NCBI RefSeq assembly: GCF_017916325.1
Contig: NC_090165.1
Location: forward strand, 682,001 to 746,000
Length of the DNA: 64,000 nt
Direction of reading: 5' to 3'
Source of the DNA: Leishmania martiniquensis
Lineage: Eukaryota; Euglenozoa; Kinetoplastea; Trypanosomatida; Trypanosomatidae
In this document: piece by piece, positions 10,500-19,500 of the stretch
How the letters are laid out: the number at the start of each line of letters is the position of its first letter
Numbering within the stretch: position 1 is the stretch's first letter
Notes under the pieces: generated by a model
What the model was told of the DNA's origin: nothing
Database searches by the model: none
Seen by the model: only the letters and a program-made list of their open reading frames with translations
Made by a program: the position numbers and the translations under genes

Positions 10500-11702
10500 A
10501 TGGAGTTCCCTGTGTTTGTGGCCTCGGACGTACATGGAGAGAAGGTAAACCTCGCGCTTCGCTATAATCCACGCACCACCACGCTGGACTATTTCCTTCG
10601 GGCCGCGTCTCGCTGCTTCGATGACGTCTCGGACGTAATGCAGGAAGGCCTTCTTCTGCCCTTCTCTGCAGCGTACATCTACAGCGATGTCAGGTGTCAG
10701 TGGGACGTCCTGCAGGATCGTGCGCAGCTTTCGCCCTGCTGCCAGGTCTACGTTTTCCGTCAGCTGTACAAGGAGGCTGTGGCAGTGATTCCTGACCCTT
10801 TGGACTCCTCGGGGCTACTCGCGCTCCAGAGGGGAATGGCTGCGACGGCCTTTCGCGTAACAGGCACATCGTCTCTACCCCCACACTCCCCGGTGCACAC
10901 CCCCGCATCTACCTTGCCGCTGCGTCTTGCTAGCAACCATCAGGCACCTTCGCAAATCTCTCAACCGCCAGCAACGTTGAGGCCTCGCTTTGGGGTGCTG
11001 TCGCTGCGGGTGCCGTGCGAGGGCAGTGCTCCGCTGTTGCGTTTGGCTGATCGGAAGACGTCGGACAAGGCGACTCATACGAATACCGATGCGGGCGGCT
11101 TTCGTTATACGCGCTCGATCGTCGCGCCCATGGCATTCGGCCCCGTGCGGTCGCATCGCTTTCGGTTGCAGATCCTCTCCCCTGCGGTGGAGACGCGGAT
11201 AGATCGCCGAGAGGCAGCTTTCCCTCCAGCAAGCGCATCTGCGTCCTCGCCAGATTTGCCTGCATCTGCGCTGCAGGCTGTGCATAGCGAATCGGCACGG
11301 CGCTACTCGCTCGACGCGTACACTTCTCGCTCCGCGTCACTCCCCCGCACAGGAGAGGTGGCCATTCCGCGGAGATGGTACGACCCTTCTAGACGCTCTT
11401 GTCGCAGCGCTGCACCGCGGCCGCGCGGATCATGGCAGTGCTCACTGCCTTCCTCGCCTGTGTTGTGGGACAGCGGTCGGCCAAGGCCTTCGATACAGGC
11501 TGATGAATACGACCCGATGCTGTTCTCGCACACAGAACGACGCCGGGGGCACGGTATCAGCATTCTGCGCGAGGAGCGTGAGCGCGTCGCGGCGCAAACA
11601 TGCATGGGTGTAGATGAGCTGCGTTCATGTGTGCGGCAGGAGACTCAGCAACTGGCGCAGACTCTGAATGGGGCTCACTGCACCTTCACCCTTCGTCGCT
11701 GA
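10500..11702 (+). CDS. Protein with BILBO1-like N-terminal domain
   Basis: A 400-residue protein. Residues about 1-88 match the pattern of the BILBO1 N-terminal ubiquitin-like fold: an 'EKVNLAL' strand near 14-20, a helical segment, then 'WDVLQDRAQLSPCCQVYVF' near 68-86, comparable with the corresponding end of the BILBO1 domain. BILBO1 is the founding protein of the trypanosome flagellar pocket collar, and its N-terminal domain docks partner proteins. Residues about 105-345 are Ser/Pro/Arg-rich and probably disordered; about 350-395 form a short charged helix-rich end. It lacks the EF-hands and long coiled coil of BILBO1, so it is not BILBO1 itself. A role at the flagellar pocket or cytoskeleton is inference. 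Confidence 0.72.
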   Translation: MEFPVFVASDVHGEKVNLALRYNPRTTTLDYFLRAASRCFDDVSDVMQEGLLLPFSAAYIYSDVRCQWDVLQDRAQLSPCCQVYVFRQLYKEAVAVIPDPLDSSGLLALQRGMAATAFRVTGTSSLPPHSPVHTPASTLPLRLASNHQAPSQISQPPATLRPRFGVLSLRVPCEGSAPLLRLADRKTSDKATHTNTDAGGFRYTRSIVAPMAFGPVRSHRFRLQILSPAVETRIDRREAAFPPASASASSPDLPASALQAVHSESARRYSLDAYTSRSASLPRTGEVAIPRRWYDPSRRSCRSAAPRPRGSWQCSLPSSPVLWDSGRPRPSIQADEYDPMLFSHTERRRGHGISILREERERVAAQTCMGVDELRSCVRQETQQLAQTLNGAHCTFTLRR

Positions 11703-12458
11703 ATCAACTATATCGGGAGAGAGGACGCTGCGCCGCCAGCAAGTTGATGTGTGCGCTGTGATGCTCAGGTGGCTCGCGTTGCACACAGCCTCTCTCTCTT
11801 GACAACAGCGCTGCTCTCTCTGTGTTTTCTTCCTCTATCGATCGTATCTTTGTTGTCCCGTGGCGTTTGCCGAAGCGCACGTGACGGATGCACGTGTGTG
11901 GTTGCGTCTTTCACGTCGGCCGTACCGAAGCATGGCGTCGCACATCTTCTTGGCGGTGCTCTCAGCGATAATGCCCTGCTGACGCTGTGCCTGTCGGAGG
12001 CAGTAGTGCCATGAGGCCACTGCGCGCTTACCGATGGGAAGGGACCTATCTTCATGTGCGTGCCGGTGCGAGCATGCCGCTCCCATGGCGAGTACCAAGC
12101 GGCCAGCCCATCCACCTGTACTCGCCATTCGATCCCCCTTTTCCCGCCCTCATTCATTTCCCTCGACCTCGCTCCTCTCGGGCATGCACACGCGCCATGA
12201 GTGGCCGCAGCGGCCATCGCCGTCGAAGCAGCCCCTCTCCCCACCTTTCCTCCTCTCCCCCCCATTGCCTTGCGTACGAGCTGCTTTTCGTATCACCTGC
12301 CGGGAGTCGGCACGAATTCGCTTCCACCGCACTGCCCTCACCGCACCGGAGGACCTCTCGCGTATGGTGTGAGCGGTTCTTTTCGCTGTTTGTCTGTTTT
12401 TCTCCCCTTTTTTGCTCGCGGGTGCATTCGCCGCGCATCTCTGCTGATAGCGCTCTCC
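11703..12458. other. Intergenic region
   Basis: 3' UTR of the BILBO1-like gene and leader of the zinc-finger gene. It is pyrimidine-rich from about 12120 to 12420. No gene seen. Confidence 0.6.
12376..12450 (+). promoter_or_regulatory. Polypyrimidine tract and trans-splice acceptor
   Basis: A T/C-rich tract at 12376-12414 is followed by the first AG at 12449-12450, only 8 nt before the ATG at 12459. If used, the 5' UTR is unusually short; an AG upstream of the tract could be used instead. Confidence 0.4.
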
Positions 12459-13466
12459 ATGGCGGCGGGCCTCAGAGAGTCGTGCAAGAAAATATTGCAC
12501 CGTCTGCAGCAGAAGGATTTGGAAGAGTACTGCTGCGTCCTGTGCGGCGAACGCGTCCGAGGCCAAGACGCGCTGATGCAGCACCTCATCACGGAGCACC
12601 AAATACACTGCCTTCACTTCGACAATGTGATCGACCTCCCTCAACTGCTGGAACACCTCTCGACACTCCTGCACAGACGCGCTGCTTCTCCCGCAGAGTG
12701 GGTGTGCCCGGTATGCGGTGAGGAGATGGCGTCAGAGAAGGTGGAGGGGCTGGTGGCACACATGACGCAAAGAGGGCACCAGTACTGGAACCTGCGCACG
12801 ATTCCCACGATGGCGCCGTGGTGCGTGGAGGGCTCCTCATCGCCAAGCGGGCCCGCAGAAGAAAGAGCCGCGGGGACAGCTGCGTCAGCCACGTGCGGGC
12901 TTTTCTCTTCTGCGCCGCGAGCAGTGGCGCGAGATGGCGCTGAGGAAGAGGACGGTGACGATTCGGAATGGAGCGCGATGGCGGACGAGGAGGTTGATGA
13001 GGACGAGGACTGGAACTCTGAGTGCCTCTGCCTTTACTGCACCTACAGCGGTGAGGACATCCTCCAGCATCTTAAGAGCAGCCACGATTTCGATTTTCGC
13101 GCAAGTGTGCAGCAGCGCCCTGACTTGAAGGACGAGTACGATTTGATTCGCGTAGTGAACATGGTGCGACGCGCGGTGTGCAGCGATCGTTGCCCGTACG
13201 GAGACGAGTGCGACGTCGACGGCAAGCGGAACGATGGTGCAGCGCTAGAGGCGCATCTCCTACAGCAGAAGAGCCACCGCTTGCCTCAGCGCGTTTCCAC
13301 GAGCGACACCGATCTGATCCCGATCCTGCCAGGGGACGCCTTCATCTCCATGCTTGTAGCAAGCGGTGCAGGCTTCCTCCAGACGGAGGAGGCGGAAGAC
13401 CCAGACTTCCCGATGGTGCCGACCGTGCATGAGCTGGCCGCCGCGGCGTCGCGCGCTTCGCGTTAG
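12459..13466 (+). CDS. ZNF277-type C2H2 zinc-finger protein
   Basis: A 335-residue protein with a chain of C2H2 fingers in the arrangement of animal ZNF277. Finger 1 uses C26, C29, H42, H47. Finger 2 uses C83, C86, H101, H107 and is followed by the 'NLRTIP' segment. An acidic linker (about 160-187) leads to a third finger with C191, C194, H204, H209. The characteristic 'DEYDLIRVVNMVRR' stretch then precedes a last Cys-rich finger ending in 'KSHRLP'. In animals ZNF277 binds ribosomal protein uS5 (RPS2); PRMT3 carries a related zinc finger. A role in ribosome assembly or uS5 chaperoning is therefore a reasonable inference here. The start is the first ATG after the splice acceptor; the earlier in-frame codons start with GTG and look like UTR. 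Confidence 0.8.
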   Translation: MAAGLRESCKKILHRLQQKDLEEYCCVLCGERVRGQDALMQHLITEHQIHCLHFDNVIDLPQLLEHLSTLLHRRAASPAEWVCPVCGEEMASEKVEGLVAHMTQRGHQYWNLRTIPTMAPWCVEGSSSPSGPAEERAAGTAASATCGLFSSAPRAVARDGAEEEDGDDSEWSAMADEEVDEDEDWNSECLCLYCTYSGEDILQHLKSSHDFDFRASVQQRPDLKDEYDLIRVVNMVRRAVCSDRCPYGDECDVDGKRNDGAALEAHLLQQKSHRLPQRVSTSDTDLIPILPGDAFISMLVASGAGFLQTEEAEDPDFPMVPTVHELAAAASRASR

Positions 13467-13682
13467 AAGAGATGGCGTTTGCGGTTCTCGTACCAGAGCA
13501 ACGCCTGCATCCTCGGTGAGGTGCTTGTGTCTCGCTTCGAGTGGTCTGTTTGGTGGAGCTTCGCCCTCTCTACCGCACGTACGGGCCCTCTTTCCTTTCT
13601 GCCCGTCCGTGCGACTGCATCGCTGCTGCTGCTGTTGTCGTCGGCCACCTTGACTTCGTCAAGAAATGCGCACCCACACATG

Positions 13683-13708
13683 CATACATATATATATATA
13701 TATGTATG
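13683..13708. repeat. AT-rich perfect palindrome
   Basis: 26 nt, self-complementary throughout (13-nt arms, core of alternating TA with a CATAC/GTATG edge). It lies about 220 nt after the zinc-finger gene's stop codon. Confidence 0.8.
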
Positions 13709-13765
13709 GTAAGTAACTCTGCCTCGACTCACGATGCGGAAACAGTGAGCGAGCGTAATACATAA

Positions 13766-13799
13766 ATACACACATATATATGTATATATATGTGTGTAT
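13766..13799. repeat. AT-rich palindrome with 16-bp arms
   Basis: Arms 13766-13781 and 13784-13799 are exact reverse complements around a 2-nt centre, made of alternating CA/TG and TA steps. It lies 57 nt after a similar palindrome and could form a hairpin in the 3' UTR RNA or a cruciform in DNA. Confidence 0.8.
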
Positions 13800-14534
13800 A
13801 GAAAACGAATGGAGCCAGAGCGGTGTGTGTGACGTCTGTAAGCACCCATGCGAAACGTACGTATCTTCTGCCGGCTATCTGCTTGCCGTTATGCTGTTGG
13901 CGTCTCGTTGAAGTAAAGAGCAATCCTGAGCGAAAGCGGCTTGAGAAGAATCAAGGACTGAATGCGAGGCGGCGCACCGAGTGGGTGATGGAGAGGCGAG
14001 GTGTGTGTGTGTATGCGTGACGCCATCAACGCGGGCACAATCTCCGTTTCATGCCGCTCTGCTTCATGCAAAGGAGCCCGCTGAGCGCACGCGCGCGGTT
14101 AAGTCGATTCCGACTGTGCTGTATCCTTCCACATGGCGTCCGGCGCACCTGCGCGCCCCTGAAAGGGGCAGTGAAGAGGTTTTGCCCCGCGGAGTGGATG
14201 ATGCCCTTGGGGTGCGAGGGCGAGAGGATGCTGCCGCACCTTTGGCAGAGTTCTCCGGATCTGTCCTACTCTCCGCCTTCTCCCTCTCTTTTAATCTTCG
14301 CCCGAGCGCATTTGCGCCTCTTCCTCCGTGGAGGACGGTAGGTTGACGGGGAACTGCGCGTGGCCGAGGAAGCGCAACAGAGCCAGACAAACTAGCGCAC
14401 GCACAGAGGGGCGCGACAGTCGCGTACCTCAGCTGATGCTGGCGGTTTCAGCTGCCTGTCAGCTTTTACTTTTTCTCTTGCATACGTTCGCATGCCACGG
14501 GCGTTGACGGCTCTCTGCTCTATTGGGTGGCGCT

Positions 14535-15536
14535 ATGCAGCAATGCCACAGGCGCGCGGACAAGCTCCTTCTTACTCCACGTCTGCGTCGTCTGTTCGCT
14601 CGTGCGCACGAGCGTCAGCAGCTGTGCGATCACCACTCGTTCTTAGGCAGCCACCGGCGCGGTGAGCCTTTGCCGTGGTTTCGCGCTGCATCGCAACCCA
14701 CACGCGCACTGGATTACCTGGGCGCACGAGAGCGTGGCACGTTACCCCTGGCCTGGGCACCGGCCGCCTTCGCCGAGGAGGATGTCGCTGCTTCTTCGCA
14801 AGGAGTGCGAGGGGGCCGGTCAAGTGCGCCCGCCCGACCACCCCTCGCCTACACGCGCGGCGCCCCCCTCCCTTGGGCGCCTGACGCATGTCCTCCCTTA
14901 TCGTTTGTCATGAATGCCGCTTTTCTTCATGAAACGTGCCTTTTTCTTCTGCTTCTGCGTCACCCACTGCCGAGCAGCTCGTTGGCTGGGCTCGGCTCCT
15001 TGTCGGAGCGGGAGCCTCTGCAGGCAGACGGTAGGGGCGCTGCAGAAGCGGAGACAGTGCAGTACATTCTCAAGGATAGCCGCTGGCAGTCTTGCTTACC
15101 GGACGACGTCGAGGCAACGTGGCTTAGGGCTGCCATTCCAGCGATCGACGTTCAAATGAAGCACAGCGCCCTCGCTGACCCCACCACCGGGCAAGTTCAA
15201 GCGCCTGCTGATAACTTGGGCGATCGCGGCTACTCTCGTGAGGCAGCAATAGCGCGTCTTTGCAGCAAAGATTACCTCGAGCATCTCATCTGGCCAACAC
15301 ATGAGGCGGGCGCGGTGAGGCCTGAACTTGTCGCTGACTGCGCGTGGGTGGATGTAGCGAGTGTGCACTCGCACGGCCTTCATCACTACCATGATGCCTT
15401 CTGGGTGCCTTACAGTTCAAGTCACAGCTTCGCTGCGTGGCATCGCGCGTCCCTGTGTGCCGCGAGAAACGGCGAATCTGCTACTGGCGATGTGGAGACG
15501 CGGAGGTGGGTAGGCGATCTGTACATGTGCACCTGA
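14535..15536 (+). CDS. Hypothetical protein with repeated PLPW-like motif
   Basis: A 333-residue protein from the first ATG of the frame (a TTG four codons upstream is not a credible start). Three copies of a short motif, G-x-PLPW or a close variant, occur at residues about 43-48 (GEPLPW), 68-74 (GTLPLAW) and 109-114 (GAPLPW), each preceded by basic residues. A hydrophobic stretch at about 130-145 (FLHETCLFLLLL) could be a membrane or buried helix. The C-terminal third is rich in His, Tyr and Trp (HSHGLHHYHDAFW) and looks ordered. No family recognised. It sits between the zinc-finger gene and APC1 on the same strand and has coding-like codon use. Confidence 0.65.
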   Translation: MQQCHRRADKLLLTPRLRRLFARAHERQQLCDHHSFLGSHRRGEPLPWFRAASQPTRALDYLGARERGTLPLAWAPAAFAEEDVAASSQGVRGGRSSAPARPPLAYTRGAPLPWAPDACPPLSFVMNAAFLHETCLFLLLLRHPLPSSSLAGLGSLSEREPLQADGRGAAEAETVQYILKDSRWQSCLPDDVEATWLRAAIPAIDVQMKHSALADPTTGQVQAPADNLGDRGYSREAAIARLCSKDYLEHLIWPTHEAGAVRPELVADCAWVDVASVHSHGLHHYHDAFWVPYSSSHSFAAWHRASLCAARNGESATGDVETRRWVGDLYMCT

Positions 15537-16599
15537 TTGCTGCAGAAAAAAAAGCGCGATGCATGGAGCTGCAGCATGGGGTCGGAGTCGAGCTCTGTGC
15601 ACATGTCACTCCGCCTCTTCGCCCCAAGCTTGTCCTTTGACGAAGCGCCGTTATCTGGTGGAGTGCTACTACCTGTGTGGCCTCTCCCAGTGGCCGTCTG
15701 CCCGCATCGACATATTTTCTACGTTCCATCGTGCCGTCTGACTCCCCTCCCCCGTCCCTCGTCGCCCCTTTCGATTCCACTGCCTCCCCCCTTTTCGTGT
15801 GTGACGGTGTGCGTGTGCGTACCCCCTCTCTCTCTCTCCCTGCTGACGTGTCTTCCCCGCTATTCTCTGCTATGCACTCTCCAATGAGCATCTCATCTCA
15901 TGCCGTCACCTCCCCTGAGGGTCAGCGAGACGTGGCGCGCTCTCTACCTCCCTCTTTTCTGTTTTCGTTCGGGCATTCGGGCAGGCAACGCTTACCGCCC
16001 CCGCCTCCCCACGCCCTCCGGTGCTCCACCGCCAACCAAAACCTGTGGCTGCTCAAGTGCGTCTTGTTCTCAGAGGACGTGCAAGGGAAGGTAGCCCTAG
16101 ACGGTCGCGTGGTGGCTTCGGTGTTGCTTGGATGGAGGCCACCATCGCTGCGGTGATCGGGCTGAGCAGCCTCCCCTTCGCCTTCTGTTGCACACGAGCA
16201 GCGTCTCCCTTCTGCTGCCTGGCACACACACACACATACACACAGCTTCTCCCCCCCCGCCTCGTCACTCTCTTTCATTTCGGGCGGCTCACACGACGAG
16301 GACAGCGGTGCGCGTGTCCACGTAACCAAGCTCGCATGTAGGCGCACGAAAACTTGTGGAGGCTGATAAGGGTGGCGGCGTCCACTGCTGCCCCCTCCCC
16401 ATTTCCCCGGCTCCTCTCACTCTCACTCTCTCTCACTCTTTGTTTTCCGCCGTCAACAACATCCCGGCACGTGTCGTCTCCGGCTCAGACTGGTGTCAGG
16501 AATATCGTGACACGTCATCCACTGCCTCCGATTTCAATCGTCTTGTCTATCGTTTTGCTCATAAATATCTGTCTGCCACGAGGGCACTGGTAGCGAACC
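15537..16599. other. Intergenic region
   Basis: 3' UTR and leader sequence, pyrimidine-rich at about 15735-15850 and 16375-16460, with a CA repeat at about 16221-16241. No gene seen. Confidence 0.6.
16383..16488 (+). promoter_or_regulatory. Polypyrimidine tract and trans-splice acceptor of APC1
   Basis: A long C/T tract at about 16383-16457 is followed by the first AG at 16487-16488, predicting a leader of about 111 nt before the ATG at 16600. Confidence 0.55.
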
Positions 16600-19500
16600 A
16601 TGCCACTCAGCCCGTACACGATCGATGTGGGCCCTCGCCAGGCAGACGGGAGGCGAGACGTCTTTCTTCAGTGGCATCAGCGGCCGTGCTTCAGTACGAC
16701 GCATCGTGGCATCACGCGGGTATGCCTTGCGAAGTGGCCGGCGCGCTCGAGAGGCGGCCATGCATGGGAGGAAGGTGACGTGGATGAGAACGAGGCACTT
16801 AGAGCCCAGCGAACGGAGCAGGTGTACCAGACCTTGCTCGAGTTCGGCCAGCCGCAAGGCCCACCTGCGTTGCCGAAGCTGATGTGTTCAGACAACGATG
16901 CATCCGGCGACGACCCTGATGCGAGGTGCCCTCTGGAGCAGTACCTGTGCGTTTTTCACCGCGAAGAACTGGCCGATCAGTATGGTCGCTACACCTTTGT
17001 TCAGCCTCAAACTATCTGCACCGCGTACCGCATTGCGGACTCCACCGCGCTTGAGCTGGTGCTGCATAACGTGACGCCAACGGACATTTCTGCTGCCTCG
17101 ACCGGTGTGTTTGTTCGCGGCCATCGTCAATCACAGAAGGGGCTCTCGTCGAGCACTCCGATAGAGTACCGAGGCATTCAGTACAAACCGGCGTCAAATC
17201 TTTGGTGGATGGGGGCGCCCTTGTCGCTGAAGCCAGTGTACGTCGCCATGCCCCTTGGCTCGGAGGTGAATACCATTGGTGGGGCACTCAAGGGCCATGC
17301 GGACGGCATCGCGGCCTTCGACTCCCAGCACAATGACAAAGCTACTGGAGACTCCGTTTCGCGACTGGTGATGTCTCCCATATCCGTCGGCGGAGGCGAC
17401 GCGGCAGCGCAGCGGTACACAGATGACAAGACGCGCAGCCCACTTCCTGAGGGACTCGAGGGCCGCACGGCGCAAGGGCAGTTCAATTTTCGGCACTCCC
17501 CCTCCTCGAGTCCCAACATTTGTTTCCCGCGCCAGAACGCCGCTCTCTCGGTGGATGGGCAACACTCCCAGGCGTCTGCCGCCGCCGCCGCCTCACCGTT
17601 GCCGAGCGCTTCGCTTCTGTCAGCCAGCCATCTGCAAGCGCGATATGTCGCCGTGGAGGCAACCGTGCTGACGCAGCTGGACCTCTTTGACTCCGCCACG
17701 GGTAGCAGCAGATCTGAAAGCTCACTCGCCGTCGTGCGAACGGGTGGCGACGAGCTCGGCCTGGCCACGACGACACCGCAGTACGCGCTGGATTGTATGC
17801 TGTGGCAGTGGTGGCCGCATCGTGTCCGGATTCCGGGGCTTACCCCCGGCAACGCTGCCTTGTCGGTGGTGGCGTCACCGCACGCATCGCTCGATCGATA
17901 CGCCCTTTTCGTGTACGATGCACATCAAAGCCGTCTCTTCGTGTTGCGCACGCCGCATCTGCGCAACGGCAGCGGTGCCTTCGAGCTACTGTTTTATTTC
18001 CCATGCGGCAGCCTGCCATTCGTCTTGCCTTGCTTGCGAGCGCCGCACCCGGCACCCATCGCCGTGTGCAACTACCCACGCCCCAACTGTATATCCGTAT
18101 ACGACGTTGTGGCGCTGCTGGATACTCCGGCAGCGACCACGGTGGCCATGGAGCTCGACTTGGAGGTGTACCAGGCGCACCACCCAGATCTCTTCGGAAA
18201 GGTATGCGCATCTTCCTGCGGCGACGACAGCGTAGTGTGCGGCGGAGCGGGTGTCTTGTGGGGTAGCGGGAGCCCGGCGAGTGAGGGCTTGCCAGCACAC
18301 ACCCTGCCTTCTCAAGATGTCGACGCCGCCGTGGCGCGGTCCGTCACAGCGGCGTCGTGGAGGGCTGATGCCCTGAACGGCGTGCACCACCCCATCCGCG
18401 GCATTTTGTATCACTTTGAGAATCGCCTCGTCGTGCAGTACGCATGGCCCAGCGGCTCTGCGCAGCCGGCAGTGACGGAGGGCTTAGATGACACTGTTGG
18501 CAAGTTTGCGCCGGCTTGCAGCAGCGGCGAGGATGGCGGAAAGGGCGGCCAGGGTGTGGAGAGTCGCTACCGGCGCCGGCGCCGCTGCGAAGGCACTGTT
18601 TCATGCACCATCGAGTTCCCCGAGATCACGCTCGAGAGGGACCCGCTGCTTGTGTTCATGCTCCAGACACTGAGCGCCGCCATGGACCCTCGCGCTGTGG
18701 CGGCCCTCGAGTATGCCCTGTTCACGGAATTGTGGCGCCGCCAGTGCAGCGCCTCCGTTGCCGTCGATGCGTTCGACCTATGCGCCGGGCTGCTGCGGAG
18801 AATTTTCAGGTGCGAATACGGTGACACTGATTCAGCGCACAGCTCCGCAAGCGAGCTGGGGCACCTACAGCGAGCAGAAGAAGGCGCTGGGACGGCAGCG
18901 CCGCAAGTCTTCGTGGATCCGTCGACCTTGACACTCCAGCACATTTGTCGAACCATCCCGCCGTGCCGCATCGCAGACGCGGCGTGGTGCTGCCGAAGAG
19001 AAGACGAGGAGAAATGTACCAACAGTGGCGCCAACACCGCCGCGTCGGCTCGCCAAGGCGCGATGAGTGGGTGTGCGTGGACAAGAGAAGAACGCGGCTT
19101 GGCTTTGGTGGCACTGCATCTGCTCTTTGAAGCATGCCGCGCACAGGAGCATTTATGGTCACTGCTGCCGCGTTTGGCGTCTCTGAACCGGGGCCTGAGC
19201 AACGCTTTGCAGTGGCCTTCCTACGTTGAATATTATGAGGCGACAGCTTTGGAAGGCGTTGCAGCTTCTTCACCTGTGCCGCCGACGTCCCCAGCGCAGA
19301 GCTTTTCGGACAGCCTCCCCGCAAGTGTATTGCGATGCCGCTTCGATGCGCTGGACCAGCTGGGCGACGCCGCTGAGCTGCGGGTGAGTGGCGATGCGCG
19401 AGTGGGATTCTCTGACTCCGAGTTCGTCTGCGGCGAGGCACCATCTCTTTTTTCGACGCTTTCCCTCATAGCAATGCGCAGCGCCGCCCCTGCGGCCGTC

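Larger units (their letters stand above)
13467..14534. other. Intergenic region with AT palindromes
   Basis: No gene seen. It holds two adjacent AT-rich palindromes (listed separately) in the presumed 3' UTR of the zinc-finger gene, a pyrimidine-rich stretch at about 14255-14330, and a T-rich tract at about 14464-14480. No AG falls between that last tract and the next ATG, so the acceptor for the next gene is probably upstream, near 14400-14460. Confidence 0.55.
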
